A stretch of 64,000 bases of DNA, taken from CAIYRG01 sp965247505. GTDB taxonomy: Bacteria; Pseudomonadota; Alphaproteobacteria; Micropepsales; Micropepsaceae. Both the position numbers and the translations under genes were made by a program. The number at the start of each line of letters is the position of its first letter. Position 1 is the stretch's first letter. Where the stretch lies: assembly GCA_965247505.1 (NCBI GenBank), contig OZ252020.1, positions 806,001 through 870,000 on the forward strand. The letters are read 5' to 3'. Shown piece by piece: positions 35,967-44,237 of the stretch. The notes beneath the pieces are model-generated. The model was not told the DNA's origin. It saw nothing but the letters and a program-made list of their open reading frames with translations, and searched no databases.

Positions 35967-36964
35967 GCCGCGCTTTCCACATTCTTGGTGCGCCGGGTAG
36001 CCACCGGCGCCTGCGCAAACCACAGTTTCACCGTCAGTGTTTCACTGGAAGCGATTGGAGCGAGCGTTTGAACCGCAAGTGACTTCAGACCCGCGGCGCT
36101 AAACCAAGTATTGACCTCACGGTCCGAAAATCCGAGGCGTCGATGTGCGTGCTCAGTGCGTAGGAATTCCAACTCATGCGGTGCGAAGTCCACAATAAGC
36201 AGCCGCCCGCCGGGATTGAGAACGCGCAACGCTTCGCGCAGCGCGGCCAAGGGATCATCCAAATAGTGCAAGACCTGATGGAACAGCACCACTTCAAAGC
36301 TTTGTTCCAAAAACGGCAACCGGTAGACATCGCCGAGGCGCAATTGGCAGTGTGGAGCGTCTTTGAGACGATCGCGCGCGATACTCAACATTTCCTGGCT
36401 GACATCCACGCCAACGCCGCGCGTGATATGGGGTGCAAGCAATTCGAGCATGCGGCCCGTGCCGGTTCCGGCGTCAAGCACCGATTCTATGTTCTCTGAC
36501 CCGAGCAATTCGAGGATCGTTTCCTCGACTTTGCGCTCGGGGACGTGAAGCGAGCGCAGTCGCTCCCAGTTCGGTGCGTTGGCCTTGAAATAGGCAGCGG
36601 CCTCTTCGGCGCGCGCCGCTCTTACATCGGCCAATCTGCGCCGATCGGAAACCAGAATAGGATCGCCCTGAGGATCGGAAAGCGACTTAAGACTACTAAT
36701 CAACAGGGCCGCATCTTCACGATCTGCTGCCCGATAGAAGACCCAAGTTCCTTCCTTAAACCGCTCAAGAAGGCCCGCTTCACCAAGGAGCTTGAGATGA
36801 CGGCTCACCCGTGGCTGGCTTTGCCCCAATATCTGGGTGAGTTCACTCACCGTCAGTTCGGCCTCGCATAGCAGCAATAAGAGCCGAATCCGCGTCGAAT
36901 CCCCGGCGGCCCGCAGCATTCCAACGATATGTTCAGTTGACCTCACCAACACTCCTACCGCCAT
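35963..36964 (-). CDS. ArsR-family regulator fused to a SAM-dependent methyltransferase domain (SahR-like)
   Basis: The 333-residue protein has an N-terminal ArsR winged helix-turn-helix (TVSELTQILGQSQPRVSRHLKLL, residues 38-60) and a C-terminal class I methyltransferase domain with motif I VLDAGTGTGRMLELL (DAGTGTG at 164-170), VGVDVSQEML and GGRLLIVDFAPHELE. It lacks the metal-sensing cysteines of ArsR or SmtB sensors. Its place at the head of a metF-metH operon suggests it senses a SAM-cycle metabolite such as S-adenosylhomocysteine through the methyltransferase fold; SahR regulators of the ArsR family are known for this in Proteobacteria. Whether the domain still methylates anything is unknown. 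The start could also be the ATG at residue 16. Confidence 0.85.
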   Translation of the reverse strand: MAVGVLVRSTEHIVGMLRAAGDSTRIRLLLLLCEAELTVSELTQILGQSQPRVSRHLKLLGEAGLLERFKEGTWVFYRAADREDAALLISSLKSLSDPQGDPILVSDRRRLADVRAARAEEAAAYFKANAPNWERLRSLHVPERKVEETILELLGSENIESVLDAGTGTGRMLELLAPHITRGVGVDVSQEMLSIARDRLKDAPHCQLRLGDVYRLPFLEQSFEVVLFHQVLHYLDDPLAALREALRVLNPGGRLLIVDFAPHELEFLRTEHAHRRLGFSDREVNTWFSAAGLKSLAVQTLAPIASSETLTVKLWFAQAPVATRRTKNVESAA

Positions 36965-36988
36965 TTTCCGGCCTGCAACCTCTCATGT

Positions 36989-37021
36989 ATTATATAAACA
37001 TATCTTTATATAATTATGCAA
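36989..37021 (-). promoter_or_regulatory. Promoter of the methionine operon covered by a perfect 10-bp inverted repeat
   Basis: ATTATATAAA (36989-36998), a CATATC spacer and TTTATATAAT (37005-37014) form a perfect 10-6-10 palindrome. On the minus strand TTGCAT (37016-37021) and TTTATA (36993-36998) are separated by 17 bases, so the palindrome spans the spacer and -10 box of a good sigma-70 promoter, 25 bp before the regulator start. This is the expected layout for an ArsR-type autorepressor. Bases 37022-37210, up to mlaA, hold the mlaA promoter region; I recognise nothing specific there. Confidence 0.75.
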
Positions 37022-37210
37022 TGTCTGGAGGATCTGGTGGATTTTTACCTATCCAAAGCAAAAGCCTCACATTTTTGTATCGCTGGGGCAGCTTTTTTCG
37101 TTCGGCAATATGGTATTGAGTCTCACCATTGGTGATTTGGGACGAAATTTGATTTTGGTCGTTTTTTCCGAAGAGGGCTTATCCTGGGCTCGTTCACGCG
37201 ACAACGGATA

Positions 37211-37942
37211 ATGCCGAAGAAAGCCGCAAGTCTGCGTTTAGCTGCAATCCTGTTGTCAGGGATTGTCTTAGCTGCCTGCGCGACAACAGGCGGGGCACCG
37301 GACGTAGGCGATCCGCTGGAGGCCACCAACCGCGTCTTATTTGATGTCACATTGGCGATCGACCGCAATGTGACCCGGCCGGTTGCCATTGGCTATCGCG
37401 ACGGGATTCCGCAAGGGGGCCGTGTTGTTGTCAGAAATTTCCTGGATAATTTAAATTCGCCCGTCGTCTTCGCGAACGATGTCCTTCAGGGCGAGCCTAA
37501 CCGCGCGGGAACCACCCTCGCGCGGACTGTTGTAAACACCACTATTGGTATCGGTGGACTGTTCGAGATTGCCGAAAGATGGGGCTTACCGAAACACTAC
37601 GAGGACTTCGGGCAAACTCTGGCGGTTTGGGGCGTTGGCGAGGGCCCCTATCTGATCGTCCCCATACTCGGACCGTCAAACGCACGCGATATGGTGGGTT
37701 TCGGCGTCGATTTTGTCATGGATCCGCTCTTTCATGTGAATTGGGGCGATAAGCGCTACATCCCTTGGACTCGCTTTGGAGTTGACATGATCGATCTGCG
37801 ATCCCGCGCGATTGTGCAAGTCGATGATATCGAACGAACATCGGCGGATTTTTATGCTGCCACGCGCAGCCTTTATCGCCAGAATCGTGTTAATGCGATC
37901 AACAATGGCGTGGTGGAAGTAGAGGATTTGCCCGATTTTTAA
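37211..37942 (+). CDS. mlaA: Phospholipid-binding lipoprotein MlaA (VacJ)
   Basis: MlaA is an outer-membrane lipoprotein that removes misplaced phospholipids from the outer leaflet and passes them to MlaC. The signal peptide ends in the lipobox LAAC with Cys23. Family motifs follow: DPLEATNRVLFDVTLAIDRN, NFLDNLNSPVVFANDVLQG, TTIGIGGLFEIAERWGL, EDFGQTLAVWGVGEGPYLIVPILGPS and RDMVGFGVDF. The product has 243 residues. mlaC follows 99 bp downstream on the same strand. The MlaFEDB ABC transporter is not in this window. Confidence 0.96.
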   Translation: MPKKAASLRLAAILLSGIVLAACATTGGAPDVGDPLEATNRVLFDVTLAIDRNVTRPVAIGYRDGIPQGGRVVVRNFLDNLNSPVVFANDVLQGEPNRAGTTLARTVVNTTIGIGGLFEIAERWGLPKHYEDFGQTLAVWGVGEGPYLIVPILGPSNARDMVGFGVDFVMDPLFHVNWGDKRYIPWTRFGVDMIDLRSRAIVQVDDIERTSADFYAATRSLYRQNRVNAINNGVVEVEDLPDF

Positions 37943-38041
37943 TGTCCTATTTTGGGAGCTGTATCGTATTGCCCGCGTTAGCTATTGTCTTGCCACAAGA
38001 TAAAGCGAAGCGCGGTCATCGCCGTGCGAGGAATTAGCTAA

Positions 38042-38746
38042 ATGCGCAGCACTTACCACCTGGTTCTGGCAGCTGAATTGGTCCGCAAGCCAAGTCGCGC
38101 AGCACACCTTATCGCGGCCGCCGCGTTGTTGATTGTGAGCACACTCGGAACAGCACTGGTAAGCACGCCCGCGCGCGCATCTGTAGAGTCGGAGGCCTTC
38201 ATCCAGCAAACCGTAGATGACGGCTACGAAATTCTAAACAGCACGACTTTGTCCGTCGAAGACCGGCGTATACAATTCCAAGAATTCATGCTGTCACTAA
38301 CGGATATGAGGCGAATTGCTTCCTTTACGCTCGGACCCTATGTCAACCGCGCTCCGGAAGCTGATGTGGAGGACTTTGTCGAGGCGTTTACCGATTATGC
38401 CGTGACAGTCTATGAAGACCGCCTCTCGCGATATGCGGGGCTAACTATGATGGTCGTCGGGTCGAACGACGGGGCGGCGGACGATTCCGTCGTGAACGTA
38501 ATTGTCTACACTCCGAATGACGAAATTAATCCTAACCAGCAATCGATCAATGTTGCATTTCGAGTGCGCGAAGACGCAAATGGCAATCTGATCGTTATAG
38601 ATATGCAAGCCGAAGGCGTATGGCTTGCCGTCAGTCAACGTGCGGATTTTACCTCATACCTCCAGCAAAATAATGGCAGCGTTCCTGCACTCTCAAACTC
38701 TCTGCGGCGGCAAGCGGAGCGGATTCGTGGCGCCGACGGAACCTAA
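38042..38746 (+). CDS. mlaC: Periplasmic phospholipid carrier MlaC
   Basis: MlaC is the soluble shuttle between MlaA in the outer membrane and the MlaFEDB complex. The 234-residue product begins with a long N-region and a signal peptide (AAHLIAAAALLIVSTLGTAL, cleavage after ARA). The mature part has the Tgt2/MlaC helices and fold: FIQQTVDDGYEILNSTTLS, FMLSLTDMRRIASFTLGPY, FTDYAVTVYEDRLSRYAG and a C-terminal IDMQAEGVWLAVSQRADFTSYL with the expected ending. The start at 38042 gives a rather long cytoplasmic lead of about 20 residues; no better in-frame ATG is seen before the hydrophobic core. Confidence 0.92.
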   Translation: MRSTYHLVLAAELVRKPSRAAHLIAAAALLIVSTLGTALVSTPARASVESEAFIQQTVDDGYEILNSTTLSVEDRRIQFQEFMLSLTDMRRIASFTLGPYVNRAPEADVEDFVEAFTDYAVTVYEDRLSRYAGLTMMVVGSNDGAADDSVVNVIVYTPNDEINPNQQSINVAFRVREDANGNLIVIDMQAEGVWLAVSQRADFTSYLQQNNGSVPALSNSLRRQAERIRGADGT

Positions 38747-38755
38747 CAGCGCCTC

Positions 38756-39262
38756 ATGTTGTTAGAAGGCCATTTCATCCGCCCAGCGCGTGCCGAGGAT
38801 GAAGCCGAGGTGCAGGAGCTATTTGAAGCCGATCCTAGATATTTCGAGATCGTCCAAGACGCGCCGCCCGGCCCTGCAGAGTTTCAAAGCACGATCACAG
38901 AACTTGCGCCCGGAAAAAACTACGAGGACAAATTTGTCTATTGCGTTCTCGACGCGAACGAAAACATCGTGGCGATCATCGATATCTATCGTGACTACCC
39001 GGAAGAAGGCATCTGGTTCGTAGGGCTTCTTTTTGTTGCTCGCGATAAACGCGGACAAGGCCTGGGGAGCCGGCTTGTCGAAGCAATCGGTTCACATGTC
39101 GCGATGCAAGGCGGGCACGCCGCGCGAATCGCGGTGGCGGACGAAAACACGGGCGCTATGCGATTTTGGGAACGAGCTGGTTTTGGCACTCTGTACGCTG
39201 CCACGCGCGAGCGGGCACATTCGCCGCCGCTGCTGCTCCATGTGATGGAGCGCGCCCTCTAA
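38756..39262 (+). CDS. GNAT-family N-acetyltransferase
   Basis: The 168-residue protein has the GNAT fold: FIRPARAEDEAEVQELF at the start, IWFVGLLFVARDKRGQGLGSRLVEAI carrying the acetyl-CoA loop (RGQGLG), and the C-terminal ADENTGAMRFWERAGFGTL typical of motif B. The acceptor substrate cannot be predicted. It starts 9 bp after mlaC and may be co-transcribed. It converges with ettA with 16 bp between stops. Confidence 0.88.
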   Translation: MLLEGHFIRPARAEDEAEVQELFEADPRYFEIVQDAPPGPAEFQSTITELAPGKNYEDKFVYCVLDANENIVAIIDIYRDYPEEGIWFVGLLFVARDKRGQGLGSRLVEAIGSHVAMQGGHAARIAVADENTGAMRFWERAGFGTLYAATRERAHSPPLLLHVMERAL

Positions 39263-39278
39263 AGCAATGCGCCGACGC

Positions 39279-40937
39279 TCAGGCGCGCGCGAATCTCTTA
39301 TACTTAATCCGATGAGGCGTTTCGGCATCGATTCCCAAACGGCGCTTCCGATCGGCTTCGTAGTCCTGATAGTTACCCTCGAACCATTCGACATGGGATT
39401 CTCCTTCGAAGGCAAGCATGTGTGTCGCGATTCGATCCAGGAACCAGCGATCATGGCTAATAATCATGGCACAACCGGCGAAATCTTCGAGCGCGTTTTC
39501 AAGCGCGCGCAATGTTTCCACATCGAGGTCGTTGGTCGGCTCGTCCAGAAGCAGGAGATTGGCGCCGGACTTCAACATTTTGGCAAGGTGCACCCGGTTG
39601 CGTTCGCCGCCGGATAGCTGACCGACTTTTTTCTGCTGATCCCCGCCTTTGAAATTAAACGCCCCAACATAGGCGCGGCTGGGAATGCTGCGCTTGCCTG
39701 ACTCGATGTGGTCTTTCTTTTCGGAGATTTCCTCCCATACCGTCGCTTCTGGCTTCAAGGAATCGCGCGATTGATCGACATAGCCCATGACAACTGTCTC
39801 GCCGACGCGCAGCGTCCCGAAATCCGGCGTCTCTTGCTCGGTTAACATTCGGAACAGCGTCGTCTTGCCAGCACCGTTCGGACCGATCACGCCAACAATT
39901 CCGCCGGGCGGTAATGTGAAATTTAGATTCTCGAATAAAAGACAATCACCATACCCCTTGCCGATGTCCTGCGATTCCACCACCAGGGAACCGAGACGCG
40001 GACCGGCTGGAATGGTGATCTGTACCGCCCCCTGGCGCGCCTCCTGCGATTTGGCCAGTAATTCTTCATAGGATGCGATGCGCGCTTTGGACTTTGCTTG
40101 GCGGGCGCGCGGCGAAGACTTGACCCACTCGGCCTCGCGGGCCAGCGAGCGCACTCGCGCCTCTTCTTGACCACTCTCCGTGACAAGACGTTTTTCCTGT
40201 GCGTCGAGCCAAGTCGAGTAATTGCCTTCGTGTGGAATACCATGGCCGCGATCGAGCTCTAGAATCCAACCCGTAACATTGTCGAGGAAATAGCGGTCAT
40301 GTGTAACGAGGACGACCGTTCCTTTGAATTCGCGGAGGGTTCTTTCCAGCCACGCGACCGATTCTGCGTCGAGATGGTTTGTCGGTTCGTCGAGGAGGAG
40401 AATATCCGGCGCTTCGAGCAGCAGCTTGCATAACGCGACGCGGCGTTTTTCGCCGCCCGAAAGCGTATCGACCGCAGCTGCCCCATCGGGACAACGCAGC
40501 GCATCCATGGCCATCTCGACCTGCGAATCGAGATCCCACAAATCTTGGGCGTCGATTTTGTCCTGAAGCTCCGCCATTTCATCGGCGGTCTCATCGGAAT
40601 AATTGGCAGCGATTTCGTTGAAGCGATCGACAAGCGCCTTTTTCTCGGACACTGCCTCCATAACGTTCCCAACCACGTCACGTTTCGGATCCAATTCCGG
40701 CTCCTGCGGGAGGTAACCGACGCGCATTTTATCCGCCGCCCAGGCTTCGCCGGTAAACTCCTTTTCGTCTCCCGCCATGATGCGCAGCAGCGTGGATTTT
40801 CCAGCACCGTTTAGTCCGATAACGCCGATTTTCGCGCCTGGGTAGAACGACAACCAGATATCGCGCAGCACTTGGCGACCGCCCGGATAGGTCTTTGAAA
40901 GACCCTTCATTACGTAGACATATTGCGGCCCGGCCAT
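39279..40937 (-). CDS. ettA: Energy-dependent translational throttle protein EttA (ABC-F)
   Basis: EttA is a ribosome-binding ABC-F ATPase that gates translation elongation according to the ADP/ATP ratio. The 552 residues carry two ABC domains with Walker A GLNGAGKST and GPNGAGKTT, signatures LSGGEKRRVAL and LSGGERNRVHL, and Walker B ILLLDEPTNHLD and LLLLDEPTNDLD. The long linker between them (KSSPRARQAKSKARIASYEEL) and the C-terminal end fit EttA rather than Uup (which has a C-terminal coiled coil). The start MAGPQYVYVMKGLSKTYPGG is the usual one. It is not one of the antibiotic-resistance ABC-F types judged by length and linker. Confidence 0.95.
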   Translation of the reverse strand: MAGPQYVYVMKGLSKTYPGGRQVLRDIWLSFYPGAKIGVIGLNGAGKSTLLRIMAGDEKEFTGEAWAADKMRVGYLPQEPELDPKRDVVGNVMEAVSEKKALVDRFNEIAANYSDETADEMAELQDKIDAQDLWDLDSQVEMAMDALRCPDGAAAVDTLSGGEKRRVALCKLLLEAPDILLLDEPTNHLDAESVAWLERTLREFKGTVVLVTHDRYFLDNVTGWILELDRGHGIPHEGNYSTWLDAQEKRLVTESGQEEARVRSLAREAEWVKSSPRARQAKSKARIASYEELLAKSQEARQGAVQITIPAGPRLGSLVVESQDIGKGYGDCLLFENLNFTLPPGGIVGVIGPNGAGKTTLFRMLTEQETPDFGTLRVGETVVMGYVDQSRDSLKPEATVWEEISEKKDHIESGKRSIPSRAYVGAFNFKGGDQQKKVGQLSGGERNRVHLAKMLKSGANLLLLDEPTNDLDVETLRALENALEDFAGCAMIISHDRWFLDRIATHMLAFEGESHVEWFEGNYQDYEADRKRRLGIDAETPHRIKYKRFARA

Positions 40938-41053
40938 AGTCGTTGCCCCTAAAGCGATGTGAAAGACGCGCGGGTTTTAGCGAACGAGACTAAGCACCGC
41001 AACGCTGCGAAACTTCTAGCGGGAGGCAATAGAATTCGGAAGGAAAGATCAGG

Positions 41054-42268
41054 CTAGAACTTGATCTGAGCACGCGAAAGAACCGACACGGCATCTTGGC
41101 CCTGTTCGCCATTGGCGTTGACCTGATAAGCCGCGTTCGCCTGCAACGCCAAAGCGCCGTCGAGGAAGGTTGTCACATAGCCGACGCTAAAGTCCGATTC
41201 CGGAGCAGACGCAAAACTCGGACGGTTGTTCAACACACTAGCAAGGGACAAATTTGCGAAGTTTGTGCTGCCAATAGTTTGCAGTGGCCGCGATATCGCA
41301 ACACCCAATGCATCGTCGCCAAATATACCCTGCTTGGCCACCGAAAATCCGTAAGACCGGCTGCGCACGGGATCAGTTAGGTTGAGAGCACCTGCATTGA
41401 GGTCCAGCTGGGTAATGCCTTCGCTATAGGCGACGGTCGTGACCCACCCTTCACCAAACCCAATACGCGCTGAAATTCCCAATGCAACCGTCTCCGCTCC
41501 AGCCGAAGCTGTCACCGGCGCCGTCATCGCGTCACCCAATAACAAAGCCGCTTCCCTGGCCCGCGAAGCACTTACGCCCACTTCAGCCCAATCGGTAAGA
41601 TTCCAGTTCAAGCCCGCCGAAGCCGTCTCGACACGCGGGGCCTGAGAGCTGAGCTGAAGCGCCACATCACTCGGGATCGGAGTTGCAATATCAAAGGCGC
41701 CGCTCAAGGACGAAGACGAGCGTCCAAAATGGAGACTAATCTCATCAGATATCCCGACGGTAGCGCCAAAATAAGAACCCGAAGTGCCCAAGCCCACATA
41801 GGGAGACCGCAGACCCGTGCCGACGATCACTGGATTATCAAAAAGCCTAGCCGCACGGCGATCCACAAGATTGGTGCCCACCGGATAATTCCAGTGCGCT
41901 ACACCAAGCTGCAAGCCCGGAGCCAAGCGCGCGGAAGCGTATGCCTCGCGCAGAACGAAAGTTTCTTCGGTTGCACTCGATCCGGAAAACAAATTATAGG
42001 CCGGAATACGCGCATAATTTCCGCTCGCGAAATAATCCTCGCTGGACGATTCAAATGCATAACCGCTCACGCCAAATTCCGAGCGTGTCGGGAACAGTGA
42101 ATACTGATCCTGACCAAATTTGCGATACGCAAGCGGCGATACGCCTTCACTCTGCAGCTGAGCAGCGGCATCACCGTCAACGGCAATATCTTGTGCCGAC
42201 ACGGGCGCAAAGACGCACACGCTGCTTGCAAGCACCGTCATGGCTGCCGTTAAAACGCGGCCGCGCAT
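41054..42268 (-). CDS. Secreted outer-membrane beta-barrel-like protein, family not recognised
   Basis: The 404-residue protein has a signal peptide (MRGRVLTAAMTVLASSVCVF, cleavage after VSA). The mature part shows alternating hydrophobic and polar residues in short strands separated by serine, glycine and aspartate turns (for example GVSGYAFESSSEDYF, LRSPYVGLGTSGSYFGATVGI, YGFSVAKQGIFGDDALGVAIS). It ends in an aromatic residue (RAQIKF), the usual outer-membrane barrel signal for BAM. The C-terminal two thirds resemble the barrel-like tail of some alphaproteobacterial S8 peptidases, without the protease domain. It has no cysteine pairs or catalytic motifs. The function is unknown, and it is apparently monocistronic. 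A 247-bp gap to the broken TauE gene follows at its 5' side, partly occupied by read-through codons. Confidence 0.75.
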   Translation of the reverse strand: MRGRVLTAAMTVLASSVCVFAPVSAQDIAVDGDAAAQLQSEGVSPLAYRKFGQDQYSLFPTRSEFGVSGYAFESSSEDYFASGNYARIPAYNLFSGSSATEETFVLREAYASARLAPGLQLGVAHWNYPVGTNLVDRRAARLFDNPVIVGTGLRSPYVGLGTSGSYFGATVGISDEISLHFGRSSSSLSGAFDIATPIPSDVALQLSSQAPRVETASAGLNWNLTDWAEVGVSASRAREAALLLGDAMTAPVTASAGAETVALGISARIGFGEGWVTTVAYSEGITQLDLNAGALNLTDPVRSRSYGFSVAKQGIFGDDALGVAISRPLQTIGSTNFANLSLASVLNNRPSFASAPESDFSVGYVTTFLDGALALQANAAYQVNANGEQGQDAVSVLSRAQIKF

Positions 42269-42449
42269 AGCAATTCCCCTGCCTATTCAGCCTCTTTCCG
42301 GACTGCCGACCGGATTATCGATCAGACTCCCTGTTTGCCTTATTTTATCAGCTGGGCCGCGCCTTGGAAATGAACGTTTTGAGAACAAAGCCCTCGAAGA
42401 GCCCCTATTTCACATCAAAAATTTGTAAAGGAGGCCCTTTTTCCCAGGG

Positions 42450-43208
42450 TCAGGCAAAATAGACACGCTGAAAATAGACGGCGGTTAATATGGTCCCGAC
42501 TGAAATTACACAGATTCAGAGCCATTTTTTGGGAAGAGTGCGGGCAGCGCGGGCGCCAAAATACCCTCCCGGCACTGCGCCGGCCATGACGGCCAGAGCG
42601 TAGGACCAAATCACAGCACCCAGAACGACGAATATGATTACCGCGGTGCCATTGATCAGCGCGCTGAGGAGATTCTTCTGGGCGTTTGCAATTTGCGTGT
42701 CGCTCTCGCCGGCAAGGGAAAGGGTGGCCATCAGCAAAATCCCGACTCCCGCGCCGAAATATCCGCCATAGACGGCAAAGGCCAAACCCGGGCCAAGCGC
42801 AAGCATGGCATTGGTTCCACTGCCGAGCTTCGATATCTGCCGAACGATGGCATTGCTGAACGCAAACAGAAGCGTGGCAGTACCGATGAGCCAGGGAATG
42901 AGCGAATAGAAAGTTTCGTTTCCCGACGCCAAAAGCAAGATCGCGCCGATTGCGCCGCCGGCAATCGCGACGGCGCATCGCGCCGGCAGTTTCTCGCGCA
43001 CGGCGCGGAGCTCGATGCTGTAGGCGCGCGCCGACATAACAATTCCTGGCCAAAGCGCGACCGTGTTTGTGGCGTTTGCAGCAATGGGAGAAATTCCAAG
43101 AGGCAAAAGAATGGGGAAAGTGAAAAATGTCCCGCCACCGACAAGGGCATTGATAACGCCGCCAAGAAAACCCATCGCTACAAGTAGCAATATTTCATAA
43201 AGCGACAT
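42450..43208 (-). pseudogene. TauE/SafE-family permease with a premature opal codon before its last membrane helix
   Basis: The frame starting MSLYEILLLVAMGFLGGVIN encodes a polytopic TauE/SafE (DUF81) protein. Typical features are GGVINALVGGGTFFTFPIL, NATNTVALWPG and a repeat GGYFGAGVGILLMATLSL in the second half. Translation stops at TGA (42516-42518) right after LPKKWL. In the family an arginine and one last transmembrane helix usually follow. In the same frame the sequence continues ICVISVGTILTAVYF, clearly a membrane helix, before a TGA at 42450-42452. CGA to TGA is the likely change. The shortened 230-residue product lacks the last helix and may or may not be functional. It is the last gene of the oxygenase operon, 48 bp after the ELM1-like gene. 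Confidence 0.75.
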
Positions 43209-43256
43209 TGCAGGCGCCTTTCCTGCGCATAGGGCTAGGATCAAAGACAGCCATGT

Positions 43257-44228
43257 TTAGGGATTTTGCAACAAAGCTCGAATACGCGCTGTAACCTCTG
43301 CCATGTCTTTGGGTGGAACATAGGAATAAGCTTCAAGCACGCCGTCAAAGGGACGGGTCAATCCCTCTTCGCGCATGTGCCGATGAAAAATTTCGAATTT
43401 CCGAGCCCCACCCGGTAAGTCCGCAACATAAACGGGCCTTCCACTCGCCAACGCCTCGGAGACCATATTCACCGAATCGCATGTCACCACGAAAAAATCC
43501 GCCAATCCAAGAATGCCGAAATAGGGATTGAACCCATTGCCTTCCCAAAAGAAGTTCGGAACCATGCGGATTGCATCTTTCAACACGTGCTCATTCGACT
43601 CGCCGGTACGCCGCGAGGGCGTGACAAGCAGAGAGCCGCCCATCGCGTGCGCTGCGAGAACCAATTGTCTTCCGAGATTTTTTGCAGCTTCCGCGTCAAA
43701 TCGATAGGCCGCGTTCGAACCGCCAAGAAGCACGCCGGTATAGGGGCGCGGCAAGCGAGAAACATAGGGCGTTAGGCGGGCAGCACCTTCCGATTTCTTC
43801 TCGCCCGTGACGCGGTGTAACGCACCGCTTGTCGCGACCACGTTTTCCCCCGCCAGCCCGTCATGGCGCGGGGCGACCACCAGGTCGAAATAGGAAGAAG
43901 AGAGGCCGGGATTTTGCAACTGCACGGCAATCGTGCGCATTCCATCTTTTCGCGCTTTCGCCCGGATATACATGGACGCGACAACGCTTTGGCGCCCTGT
44001 TGCAATCACAAGATCAGGCCATGGCGCATTCAACGCATCGCACTGTTTCGAAAAACCGAATGATTGGGCCAATCTAAAGTAAGGTGTGAATTGCCGCCAG
44101 GGCGTACGCAAGGCAATGCGCTTGACGATTGGACCAAACCCAAGAGCTTCGGCGAGCCCGATACATTGGCTCTCCATTCCTACCTTGCCGTCCGTGACTA
44201 CCCAACAAGAAACGAAATCCGTCGCCAA
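43257..44228 (-). CDS. Mitochondrial fission ELM1-family protein (DUF1022), GT-B-like
   Basis: The 323-residue protein shows the ELM1 pattern: CWVVTDGKVGMESQCIGLAEALG at the start, WPDLVIATGRQSVVASMYIRA, VQLQNPGLSSSYFDLVVAPRHDGLAGENV, VLLGGSNAAYRFD, and VTCDSVNMVSEALASGRPVYVADL. The fold is predicted to resemble GT-B glycosyltransferases, with the S/T-D-S-V-N-M-V-S-E-A loop in the nucleotide-sugar site. Bacterial members often lie near lipid A or envelope genes, and their activity is not established. It sits 9 bp downstream of the 635-aa unknown, so they are probably co-translated. Confidence 0.85.
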   Translation of the reverse strand: MATDFVSCWVVTDGKVGMESQCIGLAEALGFGPIVKRIALRTPWRQFTPYFRLAQSFGFSKQCDALNAPWPDLVIATGRQSVVASMYIRAKARKDGMRTIAVQLQNPGLSSSYFDLVVAPRHDGLAGENVVATSGALHRVTGEKKSEGAARLTPYVSRLPRPYTGVLLGGSNAAYRFDAEAAKNLGRQLVLAAHAMGGSLLVTPSRRTGESNEHVLKDAIRMVPNFFWEGNGFNPYFGILGLADFFVVTCDSVNMVSEALASGRPVYVADLPGGARKFEIFHRHMREEGLTRPFDGVLEAYSYVPPKDMAEVTARIRALLQNP

Positions 44229-44237
44229 AGGAGACTC

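Noticed and set aside
36965..37210. SAM or SAH riboswitch upstream of the methionine operon
   Set aside because: The leader between the promoter and the regulator start is too short (about 25 bp) for any known class, and no conserved SAM-II or SAH-type core was seen.
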